Source of the DNA: an uncultured Bacteroidota bacterium
Lineage (GTDB): Bacteria > Bacteroidota > Bacteroidia > Flavobacteriales > Flavobacteriaceae
NCBI GenBank assembly: GCA_937136025.1
Contig: CAKZOC010000253.1
Span: forward strand, 1-64,000
Length of the DNA: 64,000 bases
Direction of reading: 5' to 3'
In this document: positions 49,761 to 58,598 of the stretch, piece by piece
Position numbering within the stretch: the stretch's first letter is position 1
How the letters are laid out: each line of letters begins with the position of its first letter
Translations under genes and position numbers: made by a program
Notes under the pieces: model-generated
Databases searched by the model: none
What the model saw: only the letters and a program-made list of their open reading frames with translations
Told to the model about the DNA's origin: nothing

Positions 49761-51380
49761 ATGCAATACCTTCGCCGAAATCTGGCCTTGTTGTTCGCCC
49801 TTTGCGCACTGGTGGCATTGAGTCGCTGCGGAAGAAAGGGGAGTCCGGGCGGAGGCCCCATGGACACCACACCCCCTGTACTGATTCGGGCAGAGCCTCC
49901 GAATAATTCCACCCAATTCGACGCAGAGCGAATTCGGTTGTATTTCGATGAGTATATCCGGCTGGAGGATGTTCAGAATCAACTTATTATATCCCCTCCC
50001 CTGAAAAATAAACCCGTCATAACCCCTATGGGTGGGGCACGGAAATACGTTGAAATTCAGTTGAAAGATACCCTGCTTGAGAATACGACGTACACCTTTA
50101 ATTTTGGACAGAGTATCGTCGATAACAACGAGGGAAACCCCAATAATTTCCTAACCTATGTATTCTCAACAGGGGATTATCTCGATTCCCTTTCTCTGTC
50201 CGGGGCAGTATCCGATGCGTATAATTTGAAACCCGACCCATTTATCAGTGTACTCTTACATGAAATCGATACGGCATTTACGGATTCCGTAATCTACAAT
50301 AAAATCCCCTACTACCTCACCAATACCCTGGACAGTGCAGTCACTTTTAGCCTGAACCACCTCAAGCCGGGAACCTATCATTTGATCGCCTTAAAAGATG
50401 TTGGGAAAAATAATCTTTTCGATCAGGGCGTGGATAAAATTGGGTTTGTGTCCGATACCATAACCCTTCCCACGGACGAAGTTTATGTGCTGAACTTATT
50501 TCGGGAAATCCCGAATTACGGAGTCCTTACGCCCTCTTTCTCCGCCTCCAACCGAGTGATCTTCGGATATTATGGGGATTCACCTCCGGTAATTTCTATA
50601 CTCTCCCAACTCCCGGATAGCGTGAAGACGAAGTTGACAAGGGAACTGGGAAAAGACACTTTAAATCTTTGGATCACCCCGAACGCTATCGATTCCCTGG
50701 TGTTTACCCTACGGGACCCGCACCTGGAAACCGAAATAGATACCTTCAGCGTAAAACCAATCACCAAAGCAAAGGATTCAATGATGCTGACCTGGGATCC
50801 GCGCCAAAAACTGAATTTTACGGATACCGTTTTTCTAAAGGCCACCCTGCCCATCGTACAAATCGATACCTCTAAATTTAAAATGATGGGGCAGGACAGC
50901 CTCCCTGTCACTTTCACACCGACATTGGATACCCTTACCAACAGCGTGCGCATCGATTTTGAAAAAAATGCCGACCAGACCTATTTAATCGATGTTTTCC
51001 CCGGGGCCATCACAGATTTCTTCGGAGATACCAATGATACCTTGCGCAACCGTTGGTCCACCGGCAGTCCTGACGACTACGGTATCCTGAGATTGATTCT
51101 CGAAGGGCAAGCAAAATTCCCAATAGTCGTGCAACTCATAGACAGTAAAGATGAGATTAGCCGCAGTCTGTTTATGGAGGAAAACGCAATAGTTGAATTC
51201 CCGAGTTTACCGCCGGGGTTGTATCGGATACGCCTGATTTTCGACAGCAATAAAAACGGCCGTTGGGATACCGGGGACTATATGACCAAAAGGCAACCCG
51301 AGCGAATCATTTATTACCCGGGAAGTGTCGAGATCCGTGCCAATTGGGAACAGATGGAAACTTTCAGGATTCAAGAGTAA
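49761..51380 (+). CDS. Ig-like (Big_5) domain lipoprotein
   Basis: MQYLRRNLALLFALCALVALSRCGRKGSPGGGPMDTTPPVLIRAEPPNNSTQFDAERIRLYFDEYIRLE. Confidence 0.82.
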   Translation: MQYLRRNLALLFALCALVALSRCGRKGSPGGGPMDTTPPVLIRAEPPNNSTQFDAERIRLYFDEYIRLEDVQNQLIISPPLKNKPVITPMGGARKYVEIQLKDTLLENTTYTFNFGQSIVDNNEGNPNNFLTYVFSTGDYLDSLSLSGAVSDAYNLKPDPFISVLLHEIDTAFTDSVIYNKIPYYLTNTLDSAVTFSLNHLKPGTYHLIALKDVGKNNLFDQGVDKIGFVSDTITLPTDEVYVLNLFREIPNYGVLTPSFSASNRVIFGYYGDSPPVISILSQLPDSVKTKLTRELGKDTLNLWITPNAIDSLVFTLRDPHLETEIDTFSVKPITKAKDSMMLTWDPRQKLNFTDTVFLKATLPIVQIDTSKFKMMGQDSLPVTFTPTLDTLTNSVRIDFEKNADQTYLIDVFPGAITDFFGDTNDTLRNRWSTGSPDDYGILRLILEGQAKFPIVVQLIDSKDEISRSLFMEENAIVEFPSLPPGLYRIRLIFDSNKNGRWDTGDYMTKRQPERIIYYPGSVEIRANWEQMETFRIQE

Positions 51381-52131
51381 ACGTATCCCTGTCCTGTAGG
51401 AATTTTAGGGTAGTGCGCACCTGTTCCACACTTTTTTTGTCGAGGGTTACATAGAGAATCTCTTCCATGTCTGAAAATGCCAGACGCTCTCCCAGGGCAT
51501 CGTATACAGCGCTGTGCCCCTGGTAACGAAGTCCGTTATCATCGCTTCCGATACGGTTCACCCCGAGGACATAAGACATATTTTCAATGGCACGGGCCCT
51601 TAATAGAGCATCCCAGGCGGCTATTCGGGTATGGGGCCAGTTCGCCACGTATAGCAGCACATCGTAATCCACGGTATTCCTCGACCAGACCGGAAACCTC
51701 AGGTCATAGCAAATTTGCAAGGAGAAAGTCAACCCCCTAAACCGTACAATCTTCCGTTCATTACCTCTTTGATAGACCTTGTCTTCCCCCGCCAGGGTAA
51801 AGGTGTGCCTTTTATCGTAGTACTCATAATCCCCATTGGGAAACATAAAAACCAGACGGTTAAAGTATTGGCCTGCCTCCTGAAAAATAAGGCTTCCCGC
51901 CAGGGCTGACCCTGTACGGGTGACATTTTCCCGCATCCAATCGAGGGTGCGCTCAGCCTCTTCATAGGGGATGTGCTCCGGGTTCATAGTAAACCCTGTA
52001 GTGAACATTTCCGGTAAAACAATCAGATCGACTTCTCCATCCAAAGTATGAATCAGACGGCTGAAGTGTGCTCTGTTCGCCTCCGGGTCCTCCCATTCTA
52101 AAGATGTCTGTATCAGGGCTACTTTCATCAT
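51364..52131 (-). CDS. Nitrilase/omega-amidase family hydrolase
   Basis: DLIVLPEMFTTGFTMNPEHI (Glu), YYDKRHTFTLAGED (Lys), LQICYDLRFPVWSRN (Cys). Confidence 0.92.
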   Translation of the reverse strand: MMKVALIQTSLEWEDPEANRAHFSRLIHTLDGEVDLIVLPEMFTTGFTMNPEHIPYEEAERTLDWMRENVTRTGSALAGSLIFQEAGQYFNRLVFMFPNGDYEYYDKRHTFTLAGEDKVYQRGNERKIVRFRGLTFSLQICYDLRFPVWSRNTVDYDVLLYVANWPHTRIAAWDALLRARAIENMSYVLGVNRIGSDDNGLRYQGHSAVYDALGERLAFSDMEEILYVTLDKKSVEQVRTTLKFLQDRDTFTLES

Positions 52132-52140
52132 AGACTGGAA

Positions 52141-52617
52141 TCAGGATTGGGCTTCCAGTATCGGAATCAGGCTGTGTAGTCCCTGTGATTTGGCGTGATC
52201 CAAAGCCGTTTTCCCCCCGGGATCCTTAGCATCTACCCGGGCGCCCTTCTCAACAAGTAAACGGGCCATGGGCTCCCGGTTAAAAGTAATCGCAAAAATG
52301 AGGCAGGTGCCCCCCATTCCATTTCTCGCATTGACATTTGCCCCGGCATCTATAAGGATTTCTGCAATCCCGGTGTACCCTTTAAAACAGGCCCCCATAA
52401 GTGCTGTGTTTCCCGAACTGTCCTTTTCATCTACAGGAACTCCTTTCTCCAGCAAGAGTCGCACCACTTCGCCCTGATTGTAATACCCTGCCAGGATTAG
52501 TGGGGTTGAGCCACGCTGATCTCTGCTGGTGAGCAACTCCGGGTGCGCTTCGAGTAAAGCTGCAGTGCGCTCCAGATTTCCCTCCCGAATGCTGTTAAAA
52601 AAATCACTTATTTCCAT
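52141..52617 (-). CDS. Ankyrin repeat protein
   Basis: GSTPLILAGYYNQGEVVRLLLEKGVPVDEKDSSGNTALMGACFKGYTGIAEILIDAGANVNARNGMGGTCLIFAI; start moved to MEISDFF at 52617. Confidence 0.85.
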   Translation of the reverse strand: MEISDFFNSIREGNLERTAALLEAHPELLTSRDQRGSTPLILAGYYNQGEVVRLLLEKGVPVDEKDSSGNTALMGACFKGYTGIAEILIDAGANVNARNGMGGTCLIFAITFNREPMARLLVEKGARVDAKDPGGKTALDHAKSQGLHSLIPILEAQS

Positions 52618-52738
52618 AGATGTAAAAATACAGTAATTGAGAAACACAAGAAACAACGCCCCCGTTTTAATTCGGAAGATTCCCGCCCCGGATTGTTTTT
52701 TAGCAAAAACATTCCCATTATCGCATCTGTCGAAATAC

Positions 52739-54133
52739 CTATACATCAGGCCTGGAAGGGTGATCCCCCGGGCTGAAATCTTCAGGAGCCATTTGGGGAT
52801 CTTTATTGGAGTTATGGCCCCCTGAATCGTTGTATATATGCCATTGCGATGGAATGAAGAAGGGGCTTGATGTCCATACCCCGTCACGTCGTTCCGCCTT
52901 GCCGTCCTCAAATTCATGGGGGGTCCCGCTACCGTCAGTGCCCGGGTTCCCGAAGGTGTCTTTGACATTGCCAAAAGGATCGATCAACACCAGGGTGTCG
53001 TCCCCATTGGAATCCGCAGGGCCGTTTTCAGATACTGTTTTGTCCGGAACAAAGCCATAAGTTTCTTCGAACACCTCCGGGTATGCGCTCAAAACCAGGG
53101 CGCCACCCGCCGGGATTGTTAATCCTTCCAAAGGGACGGTCCTTCCGGGCTCCACATTCGCGTTGGTATACCTCAGCAATTCCCATCCCGCCAGATCTAC
53201 TTCCTGTGCGGAGGCATTGAACAACTCCAAAAAACGGGCCTCGGGCAGATTATCCGGATCTGCAATCTCTGAAATCAGGACAGAATCTGAGGTCATTTCA
53301 AAAGTTCGGACCTCGCATCGGGGCGCCCTGAAATCAAAGTCAGAAGGAGACATGACCACGAGTTCGAAACGATTCCGGTACGTATTCAGTACCCCTCTCA
53401 CACTTCCATGTCCTTCCGGAAGCGGTTGTGCATAAAAGTCTGAATACCCGCTATTCTTTACATTCAGGGTATTTCCAAAACAATCCGTGAGGGTCCTGCG
53501 CACATCGGTCCCCGCATCGGCAAAGGGAAGTCCGGTTTCCGCTGCGATAAATTCCACGTTCCCAACCTCCACAAAGGTATTGAGGAGGCTATCTGAGAGT
53601 TCGGAAATCTGAGTTACAACAGGTATGGGAAGGGTCGGCGATTCACAATGCAACCGAATATGATCCTGAAAGAGTCGGGCGGGGAGGCGACCTACACTGA
53701 GGTTTCCAAAAGACGAAAAGGAGCCTCCCAGTTCCAGAGCTCCCGAGGACACGCCCAGATACAATCCCTTTAGATACACCGAAACAGGGCTGCCGAAGGG
53801 GGCCTGCGCATGGGTTTCCAACAGGTCTGTGTAAAAGACAAGCCCCCCGGTCTGTGGATCCCTGGCGTCCTGCAGGTAAATTTCACCGAAAATATTTGAA
53901 GTGGCGTCCGAAGAGACTACCACAGCTTCCCATTGGAGGGAATCTGATATCTGAATCGTCTCCCCGGGGTAATACTGTCTGAGCTCCGCAAGGGATATGG
54001 GTTTGGCGCCGAATCCGGAACAATCCCGCTGTGGCGGATCTTCATCCAGATCGGGTTGGCATCCCGCAGGAAATCCGGCAACTAAGCCTGTGAACAGGCA
54101 CCAGGCAGGCAAATATTTGAGTCCTGACTTCAT
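52739..54133 (-). CDS. DUF5689 and lamin-tail domain lipoprotein
   Basis: Lipobox-like LVAGFPAGCQPDLDEDPP; IYLQDARDPQTGGLVFYTDLL; SVLISEIADPDNLPEARFLELFNASAQEVDLAGWELLRYTNANVEP (LTD). Start moved from 54232. Confidence 0.85.
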   Translation of the reverse strand: MKSGLKYLPAWCLFTGLVAGFPAGCQPDLDEDPPQRDCSGFGAKPISLAELRQYYPGETIQISDSLQWEAVVVSSDATSNIFGEIYLQDARDPQTGGLVFYTDLLETHAQAPFGSPVSVYLKGLYLGVSSGALELGGSFSSFGNLSVGRLPARLFQDHIRLHCESPTLPIPVVTQISELSDSLLNTFVEVGNVEFIAAETGLPFADAGTDVRRTLTDCFGNTLNVKNSGYSDFYAQPLPEGHGSVRGVLNTYRNRFELVVMSPSDFDFRAPRCEVRTFEMTSDSVLISEIADPDNLPEARFLELFNASAQEVDLAGWELLRYTNANVEPGRTVPLEGLTIPAGGALVLSAYPEVFEETYGFVPDKTVSENGPADSNGDDTLVLIDPFGNVKDTFGNPGTDGSGTPHEFEDGKAERRDGVWTSSPFFIPSQWHIYNDSGGHNSNKDPQMAPEDFSPGDHPSRPDV

Positions 54134-56895
54134 AAAAAACTCCAGCTTACATTCATAAAAAAGGTGCGTCCGAATCCGGGCCAGTAGCGCGTTCCAAAAG
54201 AGGGATTTCCACTCAATTGATCCTCGTACCATTGTTTCAGATTGCCATTTCTTCCCGATTGATAGCCTCCTGAGAGGTAAAAGGCATCCAGGAGATTGGC
54301 GACACTGAGAAAGAGACTTACATAGTGGGGTCCTTTTTTCCAGGACTTTCCCCCTATGAGGTTTACAAGGTAAACAGGCGGGAGCATCTGTGGTTGCAAG
54401 GACTTCGGATACGCTTCCCTTAAAATTCCATCCAACTCGTTTCCGGATTCAGGATCCAGGAGAAAACTTCGGGTATGGCGCAAAAAAGAAGGGGATGGGT
54501 ATTGGCCGGACATGTAATTCAGCGTAGTCCCTGCCCACCAATACCCCGGGCCCCGGTAATTAAGGCCTATACTCAAGGCCCTGGAAGGCCCTGCAGAAAA
54601 TGGATGACCTTTTAAAGCAGCGGGGCCCAGGGATAAACTTCCTTCCGCCTGGCGAATATCCCCGGGCTGCTCTCCCGGCACAAAGTAAATTCTGAGATCC
54701 GGGTCGCTGGCATAGGTGAATTCCCCCAAAGCGACGACTGTACTGAGTTGCACCGAAGGACTCAGTTCCAGCTCCATTCCCAATTCAACACCTTTGTGAA
54801 GCACATCCATACCCGTGGCGATTTCCTGAATAAACCCCGAGCCATAGCCCGTATCTGAAAAAAAGAAATTAACCCCGCTCTGATCCATTACACGGGTATA
54901 GTAACCGCTCAGGCGGGAAGTGAGTACTCTTCCCCTGAGAAAATAGGATACTTCCGCAGATGCAAGACTTTCACTTTTCAGATTCTCGACAAATCCGTAG
55001 CGCTCTCTGGGATTGATAAAGGCATTTCTCAACACCGGCGGACGTCGGAGAAAAGCACTATTCACAGCGATCCAATGTCTTCCGGTAATCTGGTAGTTCA
55101 GCCCCCCTTTGATTCCATAGTCTTCAAAACCGCTCCGTTCCCCGGCGCCCAATGAGGCCTCGGGATACTTTTCGTTCAGAAAATTTCCAGTGCGCTGATA
55201 ATGAATTTTCCCTGCCTGCCCACTGACAGAGGCCTTCCACTTCGCCCCGGAGGCCTCCAGAGTGAGGAACGTCTGCCACTGACTTACCCCTATGTCGTAG
55301 TCATAACCGATTCGGTCGCCCTCTGTCTTTTCAAGGGAGCCCGCCAGATCGTTTCGCATCCCACTAAAAGGATCCGCATCCTGGTGAAAAGCAGCTCCCA
55401 GGAGGTCATCCAGTCGTCCGTAATTCTGAATTTTGGATTGCTGAAGAAGGACACCGGCGCGTACTTGCCAACCCCTGGCGATTTCCCAGGCTCCAAAAGT
55501 GTTCATTGAAAACTGTTCCTCTTCAGTGCAATCCGCCTGCAGGACATAGGAGGCTTCCTGAACCGGGTTCCCCTGGGTATTCACACTGTAGATTCTGTCC
55601 CAGTCGATTTGGCTGGAGTTCCCGAACCCCTTCCTGGCGGCCTCCGCGCTCTGAAGGTTCGGACCGACCGGGCTGTTCCAATAAAAGCTCGGAAGATTCC
55701 TGTAATACACAGGGTCCGGATTTGGGGCGTTGAAGTAGGAGAGACGGGTCCGGAACTGAATGCCTGCCCGGTAGGCAGCTGCCAACGTATATCGGAAAGT
55801 GGAGCCGGAGTAGTGATATCGCAGTCCGATAAAGGGTTCAGCGATATAACGCATACGAGAATTCCGAACCTTACCTTCCTGCCATCCCCAGTACGGATTG
55901 TACAATCTACCCCCAAGCGCCAATGTTTCAGCAGTCAGGGCGGAAGACCTTCCCCTGAGATTGGAGGCATACATGCCGACGAGGGTCACTTCGTGTTGGG
56001 GAGCGGGCCTGTAGGCGATTCCCCCTAAAATGGAATAGGCGTCATAAGGAGTGCCCTCCATATAACCCTGTCCCGCGGCCCGTTTGGACACCGAAGTCAG
56101 AAAGCCCCATTTACCTTTCCCCATACCCGAATTATAGGTAGCCATAAGCCGACCTGCATAATTCCGGTTAGAGGCACTCAGGGTGAAACGGAAGCCTTCC
56201 CGGACGGCCGCCGGACTGATATGGATGGCCGTAGTTCCCATAACACCGCCAAATCCCGCTTCTGAAGGTTGAAGTCCTATAGAATACTGCTGGTTTCGGG
56301 TCACATCGTTCAGGCCGCCCCAGGTATTCCACTGCGGACGCCCATTGGAAAATCGATTCATAGGAATCCCATTGAGGAATACTGCCGCATTTCTATTGTC
56401 ATAGCCCCGAATCCTGAAAAAGGCAGGACTAAAATCAAATGCGGCTCTGTTCAGAAAGATATCCCGACCGGCATGGAGAAATCCCGAACTACCTTCTATC
56501 ACATCTTCTTCAAAAACATCGGTCTCACTCAACGGGATAAGATTCTCTTCATAAGCAGGTCCCCTCTCGGGTTCCAGAGCCACTATTCCCAAATCCAATC
56601 CCAAAGAAAGATTGAGGTTTGTTAACGTCCGGGTTACATACCCCTGAAGCGAGAATTGACAATTCATAGAAGTCAGAGGCCTCCGGGGACTCAGAAAGAA
56701 ATTCCCCTGAGAATCGCTGAGCCCTTCCGTATCCTCATCCACAAGCTTTACCAGTACGCCCTGGAGTGCCTTCCCGGAATACGGATCCACAACCTTGCCC
56801 CTGAGACCTTCTTTCTGGGCCACCAACGTAAAACTCGCCCATAAAAACAGTCCACAACAAAGTATTCTGCGAAGCAACCTGAATAAGAACACCAT
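54130..56895 (-). CDS. TonB-dependent receptor with carboxypeptidase-like domain
   Basis: GLRGKVVDPYSGKALQGVLVKLVDEDTEGLSDSQGNF; plug/barrel; ATGA overlap with the DUF5689/LTD gene. Confidence 0.92.
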   Translation of the reverse strand: MVFLFRLLRRILCCGLFLWASFTLVAQKEGLRGKVVDPYSGKALQGVLVKLVDEDTEGLSDSQGNFFLSPRRPLTSMNCQFSLQGYVTRTLTNLNLSLGLDLGIVALEPERGPAYEENLIPLSETDVFEEDVIEGSSGFLHAGRDIFLNRAAFDFSPAFFRIRGYDNRNAAVFLNGIPMNRFSNGRPQWNTWGGLNDVTRNQQYSIGLQPSEAGFGGVMGTTAIHISPAAVREGFRFTLSASNRNYAGRLMATYNSGMGKGKWGFLTSVSKRAAGQGYMEGTPYDAYSILGGIAYRPAPQHEVTLVGMYASNLRGRSSALTAETLALGGRLYNPYWGWQEGKVRNSRMRYIAEPFIGLRYHYSGSTFRYTLAAAYRAGIQFRTRLSYFNAPNPDPVYYRNLPSFYWNSPVGPNLQSAEAARKGFGNSSQIDWDRIYSVNTQGNPVQEASYVLQADCTEEEQFSMNTFGAWEIARGWQVRAGVLLQQSKIQNYGRLDDLLGAAFHQDADPFSGMRNDLAGSLEKTEGDRIGYDYDIGVSQWQTFLTLEASGAKWKASVSGQAGKIHYQRTGNFLNEKYPEASLGAGERSGFEDYGIKGGLNYQITGRHWIAVNSAFLRRPPVLRNAFINPRERYGFVENLKSESLASAEVSYFLRGRVLTSRLSGYYTRVMDQSGVNFFFSDTGYGSGFIQEIATGMDVLHKGVELGMELELSPSVQLSTVVALGEFTYASDPDLRIYFVPGEQPGDIRQAEGSLSLGPAALKGHPFSAGPSRALSIGLNYRGPGYWWAGTTLNYMSGQYPSPSFLRHTRSFLLDPESGNELDGILREAYPKSLQPQMLPPVYLVNLIGGKSWKKGPHYVSLFLSVANLLDAFYLSGGYQSGRNGNLKQWYEDQLSGNPSFGTRYWPGFGRTFFMNVSWSFL

Positions 56896-56984
56896 AGCGA
56901 CTAACGGCTTGAAACAGGGCGAAAATCGGGCATCGCTGTGCATTGGCCTTGCAGAGGCTCCTTTTAGATTTGGCAGAAACTGAA

Positions 56985-58076
56985 ATGAAAAACGGTATTG
57001 CTTTTGCCCTGCTTGCCCTCATAGGCCAGCACGCACTCTTCTGTCAGGACCCCGACAAGGCAATCACTTCCCGTCAATCCGGGAAAAATCACTACCTGAT
57101 CCGCACCATCGCCTTTTATAACCTTGAAAATCTGTTTGACACCCGGAATGATTCCCTGACTTTGGACGATGACCGAACGCCTGAGGGGAGGGACCACTGG
57201 ACGGGTCCTCGATTGAATCAAAAACTGCTGCATCTCTCCCAAACCCTTGCTGAAATCGGAACCGATATGGAGGCGAATCCTCCGGACATCATCGGAGTTT
57301 GTGAAGTAGAAAACGAAGGCCTGCTCCGGACGCTGATCCAGCAACCGGCCTTACGACCTTTTCCCTATGAGGTTGTCCATTTTGATTCTCCGGACCCCAG
57401 GGGTATCGATGTCGGGCTGCTCTTTCGCGAAGACCGCTTTTTCCCGGAAGAAAGTAAGAGCGTCCGGTTGTTGTTGTACGATGAAGCCGGGTTACGCAAA
57501 TACACACGGGATCAGTTAATCGTCCTGGGCTATCTGGATTCAGATTTTATTGGTATTCTGGTCAATCACTGGCCTTCCCGGGGCGGGGGCCCCATCCAGA
57601 GTCGGGAGCACCGAAAGGCCGCCGCCCTGCTTCAGCGCCACCTGATCGATTCACTCCTGTACCGCTATCCGGAAATCAAAATCATTTCCATGGGCGATTT
57701 TAACGATGATCCGAAAGATGCAAGCCTCGGTATTCTCAAGGGGAAATCTTGGGAAAAAGAGCAGTCCCTGAACCGCGAGCTGTACAACCCCCTCATGAAG
57801 GCGTACAGAAGAGGATTGGGAACCCTGGCCTACAGGGACCGATGGAACCTCTTCGATCAGATTCTTTTTAGTGGAGCCTGGAGGGGAAAAGCCACAGAGG
57901 GGTATCGTTTTTGGAAAGCGGGAATTTTTCAGGCCGATTACCTTAAAACTCCCTCAGGCCGATATCAGGGGTATCCGTTCCGCACATATGCCGGGGGCCT
58001 GTATCAGGGGGGGTATAGCGACCACTTCCCGGTTTTTGCCTATGTCATTCGCCCTGCAGGGGCAAGAACTAATTAA
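56985..58076 (+). CDS. Endonuclease/exonuclease/phosphatase (EEP) family secreted protein
   Basis: Signal peptide MKNGIAFALLALIGQHALFC; TIAFYNLENLFDTRND; PDIIGVCEVENEGLL; MGDFNDDPKD; GGYSDHFPVFAYV. Confidence 0.9.
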   Translation: MKNGIAFALLALIGQHALFCQDPDKAITSRQSGKNHYLIRTIAFYNLENLFDTRNDSLTLDDDRTPEGRDHWTGPRLNQKLLHLSQTLAEIGTDMEANPPDIIGVCEVENEGLLRTLIQQPALRPFPYEVVHFDSPDPRGIDVGLLFREDRFFPEESKSVRLLLYDEAGLRKYTRDQLIVLGYLDSDFIGILVNHWPSRGGGPIQSREHRKAAALLQRHLIDSLLYRYPEIKIISMGDFNDDPKDASLGILKGKSWEKEQSLNRELYNPLMKAYRRGLGTLAYRDRWNLFDQILFSGAWRGKATEGYRFWKAGIFQADYLKTPSGRYQGYPFRTYAGGLYQGGYSDHFPVFAYVIRPAGARTN

Positions 58077-58512
58077 ACCATTGACCCCAGGGAATACGAC
58101 TGAGGATTAAAAGCAGACCCAGACCATAAAAAATGGCGATGCTTCGAAATTTTTTATTTCCCTCCAGGAATTTCTTGTGCCGCGACCAACCAATGGTGAT
58201 CAAAACTACGGCGATAATATTGATCAGGGGGTGTTCCAGGGCCAGAAGGCGGGCCGCCGGATTGGAAGTGATCGTTTCCATCCCTACGAGCTGAATGGCC
58301 TTAAAACCACTGGTAGAAACGAAGTACAGCACCAGACCTATCACGAGTTGAATATGACTCATAATGAGGGCGAAAAGGCTGATCCTCAAATCTTTTTCCA
58401 TTGTAAATATCTTGTTGCTTACAAGGCCTATGATGGCGTTCCCTACAGCGATAAAAAGTACCGCCAGCACCGCGTAGGCCAGATAAGAATGTACGGTTTG
58501 AAGAATTTCCAT
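58069..58512 (-). CDS. Four-helix membrane protein (cytochrome B-like)
   Basis: 147 aa, hydrophobic segments; LEHPLINIIAVVLITIGWSRHKK. Confidence 0.65.
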   Translation of the reverse strand: MEILQTVHSYLAYAVLAVLFIAVGNAIIGLVSNKIFTMEKDLRISLFALIMSHIQLVIGLVLYFVSTSGFKAIQLVGMETITSNPAARLLALEHPLINIIAVVLITIGWSRHKKFLEGNKKFRSIAIFYGLGLLLILSRIPWGQWFN

Positions 58513-58549
58513 TGTCTGAGATTTAGCCTTAAAGGTATTCTTTTTTCAC

Positions 58550-58583
58550 AAAAAAAAACCCGGTCTCACGACCGGGGTTTTTA
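58550..58583 (-). terminator. Terminator after the Oar-like receptor
   Basis: Minus strand AAAAACCCCGGTCGTGAGACCGGGTTTTTTTTTG. Confidence 0.85.
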
Positions 58584-58598
58584 AGAATATCTGATCCC

